From Thermococcus sp. JdFR-02 (GTDB lineage Archaea; Methanobacteriota_B; Thermococci; Thermococcales; Thermococcaceae), in contig MTLP01000028.1 of NCBI GenBank assembly GCA_002009975.1, forward strand, positions 56,546 through 108,533: DNA of 51,988 bases. The letters are read 5' to 3'. This document shows positions 25,481 to 35,054 of this stretch, in pieces (position 1 is the stretch's first letter; every line of letters begins with the position of its first letter). The translations under genes were made by a program, and so were the position numbers. The notes under the pieces were generated by a model. The model was not told the DNA's origin and ran no database searches. It saw nothing but the letters and a program-made list of their open reading frames with translations.

Positions 25481-25489
25481 GGAAGAAAG

Positions 25490-25900
25490 CTACTCTCCCT
25501 TTGTCTTCATGATTTTAATTCTTCCAAGGGTTTCCCAGTATTCTACGTTTATCCCCTCTGTTATCTTATCCTTGATTTCATCGGCAACTCCGCTTTCTAT
25601 TGGAACATCAAATATCTCATAGGTTTCCATATCCATTAGTTGCACTGTATCTGGTGTAATTGCAATAATTTGTCCAGTTCTTTTGTCGATGATTGGAACA
25701 TCAACTTCAGCGCTTGTTGGCTTAACTATGCTCCTTGTCTTTTTGTCAAATATTCCAACGGCATCAATTCTTGCCTTTGCTGAACCGTGCTTACCTGGGG
25801 AAGAAATGGAGATGTTGACTATTCTGCATGGCTCACCATCAATAATAATGTACCTACCAACTTTAAGCTTTCCAACTACAGCTCTTGTTTTGTCTCCCAT
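25490..25900 (-). CDS. eif5a: Translation initiation factor aIF5A
   Basis: The 136-residue archaeal homologue of eIF5A, which helps ribosomes through difficult peptide bonds. The loop [14 protein letters not shown] holds the lysine that is changed to (deoxy)hypusine (first K, in GKHG). An SH3-like domain and an OB domain follow, ending [14 protein letters not shown] two codons upstream (25906) is in frame, but ATG 25900 follows GGAGGTTTGA. The leader contains an imperfect hairpin at 25916-25932. Confidence 0.96.
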   Translation of the reverse strand: MGDKTRAVVGKLKVGRYIIIDGEPCRIVNISISSPGKHGSAKARIDAVGIFDKKTRSIVKPTSAEVDVPIIDKRTGQIIAITPDTVQLMDMETYEIFDVPIESGVADEIKDKITEGINVEYWETLGRIKIMKTKGE

Positions 25901-25979
25901 ATTCAAACCTCCATAAGCGCTCTAAGAGTGCTTCGATATAGTTCTTTAAAAAATTTTTGAAGGAGTGTTTGGGTATTTT

Positions 25980-26639
<660 letters not shown>

Positions 26640-26651
26640 TCATGCTCACCT

Positions 26652-27728
26652 CTATAGCTCTCTTTCAAACCTTTCAATCACAATTTCTCTCTCTTTAAGC
26701 CCTGAAATGATTTCATTGTAAGTGTCGTCTCTCATACCAAATATTTCTGGAGGAATAACACCAAAGGCACATCGCTGTTCCGCTATTAAACGAGCTATAA
26801 TTGCCGCTGTAAACCCCGTAACTCTTGCCATAGAGGTAAATCCTCCCTTAGCTTCATCATAGAGGAAATACTTGATTTCTTTCTCTTTTTCTCCAGTTAT
26901 GCCTTTTCCATAAACCTCCATTATTGAGAAGTCTTCACTTTCATACTGCATTAGAGGGGAAATAACCTTTAAGGTGAAATCTACATTCTCTGGCTTAAAG
27001 AATCCGAGCTCCCTTAAAACCTTCATCTTTTCTAAATGTCCCTTCCATCTTAAAGTCTTTTCTTCAAGGGTTTTTGCTCTAATAGTTTCAAGTAAAGTTC
27101 TCAATCCATCGCTAACGAACTCCTCGAACTTAAAATCTTTTATTTCAACACTCTCTATTTTTTCCAGAGGATCAACTTTTACAACCTGTCCCCTTTTAAT
27201 TATCCTTGCCTCTCTCGTATACTCTTCAATTAAATCGTAAGGAGACCATGTGATCTTGTAATAAAGTGGTGGTTTTGGATCCTTAGGCAAGCCACCTACT
27301 CTAATAATTCCTTCCTCTAACTCATCAAGCTCTTGGTATATTCTTCCCAAAAAAATGTTGCTCAATCCTGGGGCAAAGCCAGCATCAACCACTATCGTTA
27401 TTTGAGCTTTTTCTGCCTCTTCTCTAAGCTCCATTGGATCTTCGGGCATAAAGGAGATATCCACCAAATCCCTCTTAGCTTCTATAGCAGCTTTTAAAGT
27501 TTTGAATCCAAATCTTCCTGGCAAAGCTCCAATAATTAGATCAAACTTTTTCATTGAATTTACTAATTCATCAAATTTGCCTGCATTAACTTTTATTGGA
27601 TTTGCAAACTCTTTAACTGCTTCGAGCCTTTCTTTGCTTATATCTCCAACCCATACTTCAAACTCCTTACTTAAGTCATAAGCTATTGCCTTCCCAACGT
27701 TTCCAGCGCCTAAGACGAGAACTTTCAT
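26652..27728 (-). CDS. Saccharopine/lysine dehydrogenase-like oxidoreductase
   Basis: A 358-residue protein with an NAD(P)-binding Rossmann start (VLVLGAGNVGKAIAYDL) and the saccharopine dehydrogenase layout: DLIIGALPGRFG, VDISFMPEDP, VVDAGFAPGLSN, then a catalytic-domain half with GGLPKDPKPPLYYKITWSP. Known relatives are lysine 6-dehydrogenase and carboxynorspermidine-type enzymes; the substrate here is not settled. Frame is open to 27755, but the ATG at 27728 follows GGAGGGTGA. It lies 12 bases from nep1 on the same strand. Confidence 0.87.
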   Translation of the reverse strand: MKVLVLGAGNVGKAIAYDLSKEFEVWVGDISKERLEAVKEFANPIKVNAGKFDELVNSMKKFDLIIGALPGRFGFKTLKAAIEAKRDLVDISFMPEDPMELREEAEKAQITIVVDAGFAPGLSNIFLGRIYQELDELEEGIIRVGGLPKDPKPPLYYKITWSPYDLIEEYTREARIIKRGQVVKVDPLEKIESVEIKDFKFEEFVSDGLRTLLETIRAKTLEEKTLRWKGHLEKMKVLRELGFFKPENVDFTLKVISPLMQYESEDFSIMEVYGKGITGEKEKEIKYFLYDEAKGGFTSMARVTGFTAAIIARLIAEQRCAFGVIPPEIFGMRDDTYNEIISGLKEREIVIERFEREL

Positions 27729-27788
27729 TTTTTCACCCTCCTGCATTTTGACCAAAGATATATATAAGGTTCATCTAAAATTAAAATC

Positions 27789-28379
27789 ATGCGTCTAAAG
27801 CTACCGAACCCATTGAGAAGAAGAAAGCTTCCCAAAGAGCTTCTAGAGAGTGGAGAAGTGAAATTAATGCATTTAAGTGACACTCCCGATAACATTTACT
27901 CATTCATCTTCAATCTACTTGAAAAAGTTGAACCGGAATATATAATCCACACAGGGGACTTAGTTGATAACATTAAGCTTGAAAGAAAACCAGAATTAAG
28001 GCAAAGGTATGAGAATTCTTTAAAAGCATTCCTTGAAATATTAGAGAACTCTGATGCTAAGGTTTATATTGTCCCTGGGAATGAGGATGATGTTGAAGTT
28101 TTAAGGAAATTAGCAAAAAGAACGAGAATTTTAAAGCCGGGAAGCATTTTAGAGATTGAAGGTCTTAAGTTAGCGGTTTCTCACACTCCAATTGAGCTTT
28201 TGGATATAAACAATGTTGACTTAAAGCTCTATGGACATAACTTCAAGATAATCCCAAAGGGTCTCAATGGTCTGCTTAATGTTAACTTTATACTATTTCC
28301 GAGCAAGAGAATTGTTAAGGTTAAATATCCAGATGGTACTAATTTTGAAAGAGGATATAAGCTTATGAGGGGGTTGTGA
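27789..28379 (+). CDS. Metallophosphoesterase-like protein with altered active site
   Basis: A 196-residue protein with the calcineurin-like fold order: LMHLSDTPDN, HTGDLVDN, VPGNEDDVE, VSHTP and LYGHNF. In active enzymes these read DxH, GDxxD, GN(H/D), H and GHxH. Here the first His is Pro, and the last motif has lost its second His. It may be a weak or non-catalytic member. A TATA element (27759-27767) about 25 bases upstream of ATG 27789 suggests a leaderless mRNA. Followed by an overlapping gene. Confidence 0.8.
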   Translation: MRLKLPNPLRRRKLPKELLESGEVKLMHLSDTPDNIYSFIFNLLEKVEPEYIIHTGDLVDNIKLERKPELRQRYENSLKAFLEILENSDAKVYIVPGNEDDVEVLRKLAKRTRILKPGSILEIEGLKLAVSHTPIELLDINNVDLKLYGHNFKIIPKGLNGLLNVNFILFPSKRIVKVKYPDGTNFERGYKLMRGL

Positions 28380-29371
28380 TGAAGTTATTGAGATTTGGTG
28401 CTTCCTTAGTTTTTGCAAGGGCTTCTGACGTTGAAAAGGCAGAAAAATTCCTGACAAATCTTTTTGGTGTTTCAAAGATATCTGTTGACGATGCTCTAAA
28501 AAATAGTGGTGAGTTTGAAACCATAATATTCGTGACCCCGCTGGAAGAATGGAAAACGATACTAAACTTGAGGAGAGGAGCATTTTTAGTTAGAATGCGC
28601 TGTGATAGTGTTTTAAAGGAGTTGCTGAATTCTAAAGCCCCGATAGATAGGATAAACCTTGGACCTCATATGATTTTGCTTAGAATCCCTCAAGGTGTTG
28701 AAAAAGTCACAGAGATTATTTCTGAGAGATACAATGGGAAGGTGGTAAGCCTTGCAAGAGGCATTAATGAAGGGGAGGAGAGAGATACTCTCTTAATAAT
28801 TACGGACAAAAAATTGACCTTGCCAGTAGGTGTGAGGGACTTAAAATCCATAGTGCTTGTACATGAGGATTTTGTTGACTTCTACAGAACATTGAGCGTA
28901 GATTTGCCTATTTTATTATACAAAGCCCTTCCAGAAGGTTGGAAAGAAATCGTCATTAGAATTTATGACACTGAAAAAAGGTATGAGGAGAACATTGAGA
29001 GACTTTTACTCGTGCTGGAAGATTTAGATTTGGGCTTTGTTATAAGTGAAGGCTGGGATTGGGATTACCCAAGACCCTTCATGAGGATCAGAGTTTACAA
29101 AGTAAAACTTATTACGTGGGAAGATCCTCTGAGAATTAAGTTCCTTCTCAAAGGGCTTGAGTACAAGGGATATAACAGATTTGCCGATATTGATGTTTTT
29201 GTTGAAGGTGAAAAGATACCATGGATCAAAGTTTCCAAAAAATTTAACTCAAAATTTGAGCTTGCAAAAGCCGCAAGAGAGGAGCTTGAAAAACTTTTAA
29301 GCGAGGGTGCGAAGAGAAAGCTTCATAAAATTGAAGCTAAGCTTTTGGGAGAAGAGAAAGATCTTCGATAG
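28379..29371 (+). CDS. Conserved-looking protein of unknown function
   Basis: I do not recognise this 330-residue protein. It starts LLRFGASLVFARASDVEKAE (a strand-helix unit like a small RNA- or ligand-binding alpha/beta domain), has a second alpha/beta part near 110-190 (LLIITDKKLTLPVGV), a WDWDYPRPFMRIRVYKV strand pair, and a basic C-terminus (EGAKRKLHKIEAKLL). Its ATG overlaps the stop of the phosphoesterase-like gene (TGATG), so the two are translationally coupled. Its 3' end overlaps the coding end of the opposite-strand DUF257 gene by 35 bases. Confidence 0.75.
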   Translation: MKLLRFGASLVFARASDVEKAEKFLTNLFGVSKISVDDALKNSGEFETIIFVTPLEEWKTILNLRRGAFLVRMRCDSVLKELLNSKAPIDRINLGPHMILLRIPQGVEKVTEIISERYNGKVVSLARGINEGEERDTLLIITDKKLTLPVGVRDLKSIVLVHEDFVDFYRTLSVDLPILLYKALPEGWKEIVIRIYDTEKRYEENIERLLLVLEDLDLGFVISEGWDWDYPRPFMRIRVYKVKLITWEDPLRIKFLLKGLEYKGYNRFADIDVFVEGEKIPWIKVSKKFNSKFELAKAAREELEKLLSEGAKRKLHKIEAKLLGEEKDLR

Positions 29372-30014
29372 GAATTATGAATTCTCTCTCATGATCTTCA
29401 ATTTTTGGCGACTTTTTAACTTTAATCATTAGCCTGTTGTCACAGAGTCTAATCGCCAAAACTCTTGTTGATGCCTCTTCCCATTCAGATAGTATCTCTT
29501 TTGGCAAGATATCCACATTTGCAAAATAAACACCAACTCTTGCTTTGTTTCCCAGGAAATTCTTTGCTATTCTTCCTATGTAGAGCTCAAAGACATTAAT
29601 ATCGTAACCGTGGAGTTTTGATAACTTATCTCCTCCGAGAATTAAAACGACTATTTTTGGAATTTTTGAATACATCTCGTTCACAGCTTGAATGAACTTA
29701 TTTATATAAACCACAGGATCAGTGGATATATCAACCTTTTTTATTATCTTCCCAACTTCTATAGAACCACCACCTTTAATTACAGGCAGTTCTTCTAGTT
29801 TCTCTGTATCTGCACCTATTATCTTAAGGTTCTCAATAATAACATGAAAGCTATCTAAGATATCGATTATAAGTAAGGGAAGCTTTTTGTATCTAACGAA
29901 TTCCGCAATACCCTCAAAAATAAGATGTATTGGATCTGTTGAGCTGTATTCGACCAAAACACTCTCTCCAAATTCTATGTTATCGATGTATTCAATTAGC
30001 TCCTTCTTGCTCAC
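29337..30014 (-). CDS. DUF257 protein, copy 2
   Basis: A 225-residue member of the Pyrococcus/Thermococcus DUF257 family. GESVLVEYSSTDPIHLIFEG near residue 16 sits where KaiC/RecA-like proteins have strand 1 and the P-loop, but the GKT/S is absent. LPLLIIDILDSFHVIIENL and IPKIVVLILGGDKL follow as further core strands, the latter like a Walker B strand. The start is GTG 30014 behind GAGGTGAT; it overlaps the stop of its paralogue. Function unknown; a non-hydrolysing sensor or partner protein is one guess. Confidence 0.82.
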   Translation of the reverse strand: MSKKELIEYIDNIEFGESVLVEYSSTDPIHLIFEGIAEFVRYKKLPLLIIDILDSFHVIIENLKIIGADTEKLEELPVIKGGGSIEVGKIIKKVDISTDPVVYINKFIQAVNEMYSKIPKIVVLILGGDKLSKLHGYDINVFELYIGRIAKNFLGNKARVGVYFANVDILPKEILSEWEEASTRVLAIRLCDNRLMIKVKKSPKIEDHEREFIIPIEDLSLLPKA

Positions 30015-30658
30015 AGTATCACCTCTATCTTTTTTCCAATTTCAAAAATTATAGGGGATTTTTTAATAGTTAGAGCTTTTCCGTATTCTCTGATTTCTAG
30101 GACTCTCGTAGATAATTCTTCCCATTCTTTTATTGTATCTTTTCTTAGAATTTCGCAATTACTAAAAACTATAGATATCTTTCTTTTCCTTCCAATGTTT
30201 TTACGTGAAAGATTTTCAAAATAGCTCTCTAATGCAATTGGGTCGCTTTCATAGATTCTCAAAAGTTTATCAATCCCAATAACAAATATGAATGCAAAAT
30301 CGCTTTTAACCTTTTTAAAGAATGAAGAAACTAATTGCTTGTATTCTTCTATGTACACAGGTATGTCTTCATGAACTCTGAGCTTTCCCAAAATTCTTCC
30401 AACCTCTATACCACCGCTCCCCTTTATTACATCTAAGTTATCAATTAAACTGACATCAAAACCCGCGATCTCTAAATGTTCCCTCAGCACATGCAAAGCA
30501 TCAAATATATCGATAATTAAAATGGGTAACTCTTGCTCACTTATCCATTTTATAGAGGAATAAAACATCAACTCAGGATGATCAAGAGATGTATATTCTA
30601 TTAATACACTTTCACCAGGCTTTAACCTTTCCAAAAACTCAAAGAGGTTAAATGGCAT
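30011..30658 (-). CDS. DUF257 protein, copy 1
   Basis: A 215-residue paralogue of the next gene, aligned along its whole length: GESVLIEYTSLDHPELMFYS, LPILIIDIFDALHVLREHLE, VIKGSGGIEVGRILGKL, SDFAFIFVIGIDKLLRIYES and EWEELSTRVLEIREYG. Frame is open to 30700, but the ATG at 30658 lies behind CAGGTGAG and gives a better match to its sister. The pair arose by tandem duplication and is probably translated together. Confidence 0.82.
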   Translation of the reverse strand: MPFNLFEFLERLKPGESVLIEYTSLDHPELMFYSSIKWISEQELPILIIDIFDALHVLREHLEIAGFDVSLIDNLDVIKGSGGIEVGRILGKLRVHEDIPVYIEEYKQLVSSFFKKVKSDFAFIFVIGIDKLLRIYESDPIALESYFENLSRKNIGRKRKISIVFSNCEILRKDTIKEWEELSTRVLEIREYGKALTIKKSPIIFEIGKKIEVIL

Positions 30659-30703
30659 TTTGCTCACCTGAATATACTTTAAGTTTATTATGCTTTTCAA
30701 AAC

Positions 30704-30713
30704 TTATATATTT
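30704..30713 (-). promoter_or_regulatory. TATA element of the DUF257 pair
   Basis: Read on the minus strand this is AATATATAAG, about 46 bases before ATG 30658. That predicts a transcription start near 30682 and a short leader holding the GGTGAG ribosome binding site. Confidence 0.5.
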
Positions 30714-30794
30714 TTTGTAAAGAGTAAAAGATTCTTACAATATATGTAAAATATGACAAAAATTATGAAAAGAATCTTTGAATAGTGTATCCAT

Positions 30795-31727
30795 TTACTC
30801 TAATTTTTTAAGTTTTGTAACAAAAAAGCCGCTCGTTCTATGAGTGTCGGGATAAAAACGTCTACTCTTTGCGATATCCTCACTGAGCTCAATTCCAAAG
30901 GGGTTTGTTAAAGCAGGCTCTCCATATTTTAAAGGCAAAATCTCAACTTTAAAGTTATCTAAGACCCATTGGATGACGAATTCATTCTCTTCTGGCTCAA
31001 GAGAACAAGTAGAGTAAACCAAAATCCCTCCCTTTTTTAAATTCTCTAAAGCGACTTTGATCATCTTTATCTGCAAATTTTGACAAAATTTAACATCATC
31101 TAAGCTTCTGTTTGCCTTTCTCTCTGGATTTTTGTGAATAGTCCCACTACCTGTACATGGGGCATCGAGGAGAATTTTATCAAACTCTATATTGAGTTCA
31201 CTGATATAAAGAGAAGATTTATGAAAGATTACTGTATTTGTAACTCCCAAGCGAGATAAATTGAGACGCATTTCTTTTAATCTCTCTTCTCCCACATCAA
31301 AAGCATAAATAATCCCCTCATTTTTCATTAGCTGAGCTAGGTGGGAGGTTTTTCCTCCAGGAGCAGCAGCCATATCGACAACAACTTCACTAGGCTTGGG
31401 ATCTAGGGCAATAGGTGGATACATAGACGATGCTTCTTGTATATATAAAAGACCACCTAGATATTCAGGCGTTGAGCTTATTGAGAAAGGCTCTCTTGTT
31501 AAGCAAAAGCCCTCTTTAGCCCAAGGCACACGAACGAATTGAAAACCTTTCTTGTTTAGCATTTTTACAAGCTTTGGAACATCAATCCTTAGAGTGTTTA
31601 CCCTAAAACATCTTGGTAAAGGCTTTTCCATAGCTTCAGCTATCTTTAAAGCTCTCTCACCCCAAAGCTCATAATAACGTTCAGCAAATTCCTTTGAATA
31701 CCCTAAGCTAAACAGTTTTTCAATCAT
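30795..31727 (-). CDS. NOL1/NOP2/Sun-family RNA 5-methylcytosine methyltransferase
   Basis: A 310-residue SAM-dependent enzyme that methylates cytosine-5 in tRNA or rRNA. It has the SAM motif VVDMAAAPGGKTSHLAQLM (about 108-126), the motif IV DAPCTGSGTIHKNPE and the catalytic-Cys motif YSTCSLEPEENE. Archaeal relatives (PAB1947 type) modify tRNA. The ATG lacks a ribosome binding site, but a TATA-like CTATAAAC lies about 27 bases upstream, so the mRNA is probably leaderless. Confidence 0.92.
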   Translation of the reverse strand: MIEKLFSLGYSKEFAERYYELWGERALKIAEAMEKPLPRCFRVNTLRIDVPKLVKMLNKKGFQFVRVPWAKEGFCLTREPFSISSTPEYLGGLLYIQEASSMYPPIALDPKPSEVVVDMAAAPGGKTSHLAQLMKNEGIIYAFDVGEERLKEMRLNLSRLGVTNTVIFHKSSLYISELNIEFDKILLDAPCTGSGTIHKNPERKANRSLDDVKFCQNLQIKMIKVALENLKKGGILVYSTCSLEPEENEFVIQWVLDNFKVEILPLKYGEPALTNPFGIELSEDIAKSRRFYPDTHRTSGFFVTKLKKLE

Positions 31728-31762
31728 ATATTGGGAGTTTGAGGCGGAGTTTATAGGTTTTT

Positions 31763-32605
31763 CTACTTTTCTGTGGATGATAGAGCTTCTTCAAGGGTTG
31801 GGAATTCCCTCCTAAGTAGGGAATACTCTTCTTTTTTGAATATACTCTTGGTTATAGGGACTAAAACTATTGTATTATTAAGAACACTGTAATCTTTGAG
31901 CAGAGTTAAAAACTTGAAAATACTATCAAATCCATTTTCTAAAATTAAATACTCAAGACCATCGAGAATTATGACCTTTGGCGTGTTGTCTCGTTTCATA
32001 AAATCTACCAAACTTTGCATCAGATACTCTAATCTACGTGGATGAATATGATTCTCTCCCTCCACTTTAGTTAGCCATAAAATTGGAACTCTTCTAAGGT
32101 TAATCTGTTTCCTAATTATCTCAGGTGGTTTTCTTGTAATTATAACTCCAGCTCTTCCCTTTAAGAGCTCAAAAACTGCAGAATCTGGAGTTCTAGGACA
32201 TTCACAAAGATAAACCCCAACAGGAATTTCTCTCTTTGCTTCACCACTGATTTCAATAACACTTGGAATCAAAGTGTATCTTTTTGTAAGGGTCTGAATA
32301 AGAGATACCCATGCATAGATGAATATTAAAGTAAACAAAAATACAACGGTGTTGGCGAGAAAGTTTAAAAGCTTTGCAATATCTTTGCTTATACCTATTA
32401 CACCAGCGCGATCTAAATTCAAGGGTAGGAAGAGAAATTTTGTGATGGCATATAATATAAAACCGAGTGTTATATAATCATAGAATCTGCCAAGATATGG
32501 GAACTTTTCATGGAATATTCTTCTAGCTCTTAGTGTAAATGCTGCAAGAATAACACGCATAATAGCGTTAACAACAGATATTATTGCGCCTGGCCAATCT
32601 GTCAT
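31763..32605 (-). CDS. Membrane-anchored DUF835 protein
   Basis: A 280-residue protein. Residues 1-115 carry three hydrophobic segments (around 10-28, 45-64 and 82-105). The remainder is a DUF835 domain: VGVYLCECPRTPDSAVF, GVIITRKPPEII, VPILWLTKVEGENHIHP, TPKVIILDGLEYLILENGF and TIVLVPITKSIF. DUF835 resembles a KaiC/RecA core without a P-loop, and is found in archaeal signalling proteins. Its role is unknown. The start ATG has only a weak GATGGG upstream. Confidence 0.8.
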   Translation of the reverse strand: MTDWPGAIISVVNAIMRVILAAFTLRARRIFHEKFPYLGRFYDYITLGFILYAITKFLFLPLNLDRAGVIGISKDIAKLLNFLANTVVFLFTLIFIYAWVSLIQTLTKRYTLIPSVIEISGEAKREIPVGVYLCECPRTPDSAVFELLKGRAGVIITRKPPEIIRKQINLRRVPILWLTKVEGENHIHPRRLEYLMQSLVDFMKRDNTPKVIILDGLEYLILENGFDSIFKFLTLLKDYSVLNNTIVLVPITKSIFKKEEYSLLRREFPTLEEALSSTEK

Positions 32606-32678
32606 AGCCCATCAATTAGTTTATAACTTGCTTATATTTTAATTTTTTGGCAATAAATTAAAAGAAAAATACGCAAAA

Positions 32679-33626
32679 TCAGAGCTTAATTCCACCCATG
32701 ATTAAAGCTAAGGCGGCTTTTTGTGCGTGTAGTCTGTTTTCTGCTTGATCCCAAACAACGCTATTTGGTGAGTCTATAACTTCATCAACTACCTCTTCTC
32801 CTCTGTGTGCTGGGAGGCAGTGCATGAATATGTAATCTTTCTTTGCATGCTTTACAAGCTCTGGATTAACCTGGAATGGCTTGAAGATTTTCTTTCTCAT
32901 TTCTGCTTCAGCCTCTTGTCCCATTGAAGCCCAAACATCCGTATAAATTACATCAGCGTCTTTAACGGCTTTTACTGGGTCATGTAATAGCTCAAAGCTT
33001 CCTCCACTTTCATTGGCATTTTTCTCCGCCCACTTAATGACTTTTTCATCTGGTTCATAACCCTCTGGAGTTGCGACAACTACCTGCATTCCCAATTTAG
33101 TCCCTGCAATCATCAATGAGTGGGCAACGTTGTTTCCATCACCAACATAAACAAGCTTAATTCCCTCAAGCCTGCCCTTCTTTTCTTTGATTGTCATTAC
33201 ATCAGCTAAAGCTTGGCATGGATGCGAAAAATCGCTTAGTCCATTAATTACGGGAACACTTGCGTATTTGGCTAAGTCTTCAACATCTTTGTGGGCATAA
33301 ACCCTAGCCATAATTCCATCAACGTATCTGCTCAAAACCCTTGCAGTGTCAGCTATTGTTTCTCCTCTCCTTAATTGCAAGTCTTGAGCACTTAAATACA
33401 ATGCATAACCGCCCAATTGGTACATTCCAACTTCGAAGCTAATCCTTGTTCTCGTTGAGGGCTTTTGGAAAATCATAGCTAAGGTTTTACCTTCCAAAAC
33501 TCTATGGGGTTTTCCTATTTTGTTCCAGATTTTCATCATTTCAGCTGTTCTAAGAATTGTCTCTATTTCCTCTCTTGTAAAGTCTTGTAAGCAGAGAATA
33601 TCTCTTCCAGCTAAGCTTACTACCAT
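32679..33626 (-). CDS. argF: Ornithine carbamoyltransferase
   Basis: It makes citrulline from ornithine and carbamoyl phosphate in arginine synthesis. The 315-residue protein has the carbamoyl-phosphate loop KPSTRTR, the [11 protein letters not shown] motif and the ornithine loop [11 protein letters not shown], and from memory matches P. furiosus OTCase along its length. That enzyme begins MVVSLAGRD, as here from ATG 33626; an extra four codons upstream are in frame but have no ribosome binding site, whereas GGTGG precedes 33626. No other arginine gene is in the window. Confidence 0.96.
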   Translation of the reverse strand: MVVSLAGRDILCLQDFTREEIETILRTAEMMKIWNKIGKPHRVLEGKTLAMIFQKPSTRTRISFEVGMYQLGGYALYLSAQDLQLRRGETIADTARVLSRYVDGIMARVYAHKDVEDLAKYASVPVINGLSDFSHPCQALADVMTIKEKKGRLEGIKLVYVGDGNNVAHSLMIAGTKLGMQVVVATPEGYEPDEKVIKWAEKNANESGGSFELLHDPVKAVKDADVIYTDVWASMGQEAEAEMRKKIFKPFQVNPELVKHAKKDYIFMHCLPAHRGEEVVDEVIDSPNSVVWDQAENRLHAQKAALALIMGGIKL

Positions 33627-33819
33627 TGATACCACCATTAAAGAGTTGATTGAGCTTTTTAATAACTATTTCGTCGCTAAAAAATATCATTTAACGAAAT
33701 TTTTCAAAAATTCATGGATAATTAGTTGATAAATGTAAAAGTTCGGTTCTCTTTTGCTTGCTTAACTTTTTTGATAAAGCTAATAAGCTTTTGAGGTAGT
33801 TAACCTTTTGGGGATTTTC
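33627..33819. promoter_or_regulatory. Divergent region between argF and thyX
   Basis: The 193-base gap contains an inverted repeat ATTTCGT (33668-33674) with ACGAAAT (33694-33700), about 45-75 bases before argF. A TATA-like TTATTAAAA lies nearer to argF on the minus strand. The thyX start is preceded by GGGGAT. No RNA gene is seen. Confidence 0.4.
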
Positions 33820-34557
33820 ATGGATAGAATAAAAGTTAAGCTCATAAACTATACTCCAAGACCCTTGGAAACGATAACATGGGCTGCTTTGATAAGCTAC
33901 TGGGATAAATGGGAGAGCGAAGCCTTTGAAAGGACAACAAAAGCAGATGTTGAGAAGCATTTACCGAAAATTCTAAGCTTTGGACACGAAAGCATTTTGG
34001 AGCATGCAACGTTTACTTTTGCGATTGAAGGCATTTCTAGGGTGTGTTCTCATCAATTAATTCGCCATAGATTGGCGAGCTACACACAGCAGAGTCAACG
34101 CTATATAAAGCTCAATCTTGAGGATGTCGAGGAGACCTTTGTTGTCCCAAAATCAATTAAGGAGAACCCTGAACTATTTAAAGAGTGGAAGAAGCTAATG
34201 CAAGAGTCTATAGAGCTTTACAGAAAGAGCATCGAGCAAGGGAAGCACCAAGAAGATGCTCGTTACATTCTCCCCCAAGCAGTTAGGACAAAAATCGTCG
34301 TTACAATGAACCTTAGGGAACTCAAGCATTTCTTTAAGCTTAGAACTTGTGAAAGGGCACAATGGGAAATTAGAGAAATTGCCTGGAAGATGCTTGAGGA
34401 AATAGTGAATGTTGAAGAGCTTAAGCCAATAGTAAAGTGGGCTAAACTTGGACCTTCCTGTATTCAATTGGGGTATTGCCCTGAAGGTAAATTAATGCCA
34501 GAAGGATGCTTTAAGAGAACTAGAGAGAAGTGGAGAAAGGTTGCAGGAGGAGATTAA
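33820..34557 (+). CDS. thyX: Flavin-dependent thymidylate synthase
   Basis: ThyX makes dTMP from dUMP using FAD and methylene-tetrahydrofolate (or the archaeal folate analogue). The 245-residue protein has the hallmark RHRLASYTQQSQR motif (RHRxxSxxxxSxR) and the nucleotide-binding segment SFGHESILEHATFTFAIEG. ATG 33820 is preceded by GGGGAT; a TTG four codons upstream is in frame but less likely. Its end overlaps the opposite-strand HIT gene by four bases. Confidence 0.95.
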   Translation: MDRIKVKLINYTPRPLETITWAALISYWDKWESEAFERTTKADVEKHLPKILSFGHESILEHATFTFAIEGISRVCSHQLIRHRLASYTQQSQRYIKLNLEDVEETFVVPKSIKENPELFKEWKKLMQESIELYRKSIEQGKHQEDARYILPQAVRTKIVVTMNLRELKHFFKLRTCERAQWEIREIAWKMLEEIVNVEELKPIVKWAKLGPSCIQLGYCPEGKLMPEGCFKRTREKWRKVAGGD

Positions 34558-35054
34558 TATCTTTCTTCTTTTAAAACCTCTTCTAAGGCTTTCTTTAGCT
34601 CGTCATAACTATCTTCGATTGCTTGTGGGATCACTTTTGTATCGGCTAACACTGGCATGAAGTTTGTATCACCGTTCCATCTTGGCACTATGTGCATGTG
34701 GATGTGATCCTCTATTCCAGCTCCAGCCACTCTTCCAATGTTGAAACCCATATTAAATCCTTCTGGCTTCATTGCCTTTTTTATAGTTTTTATCATCAAT
34801 TGAGCAAGTTTCATGATCTCTAAAAGCTCTTCATCACTCAAATCTTCGAGGTTTCCAACGTGTCTATAAGGGGCGATCATAACATGACCGGGGTTGTAGG
34901 GATAGTTGTTCATTATTATAAAGGCTTTCTCTCCTCTGTATAGGATAAGCCTTTCCTTATCTCTATTCTCCTTTGGAAAATCACAAAATATACAGCCGTC
35001 ATGCTTTGGAGAGCGGATGTATTCAATGCGCCAAGGTGCAAATATTAGCTTCAT
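34554..35054 (-). CDS. HIT-family nucleotide hydrolase/transferase
   Basis: A 166-residue histidine triad protein with [10 protein letters not shown] (an N-terminal zinc-like C.C variant), [13 protein letters not shown] and the active-site motif [14 protein letters not shown] (HxHxHxx). Relatives hydrolyse dinucleoside polyphosphates or aminoacyl-adenylates. The start overlaps the stop of the 2-phosphoglycerate kinase gene, so the two are probably co-translated. The exact substrate is unknown. Confidence 0.92.
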   Translation of the reverse strand: MKLIFAPWRIEYIRSPKHDGCIFCDFPKENRDKERLILYRGEKAFIIMNNYPYNPGHVMIAPYRHVGNLEDLSDEELLEIMKLAQLMIKTIKKAMKPEGFNMGFNIGRVAGAGIEDHIHMHIVPRWNGDTNFMPVLADTKVIPQAIEDSYDELKKALEEVLKEERY

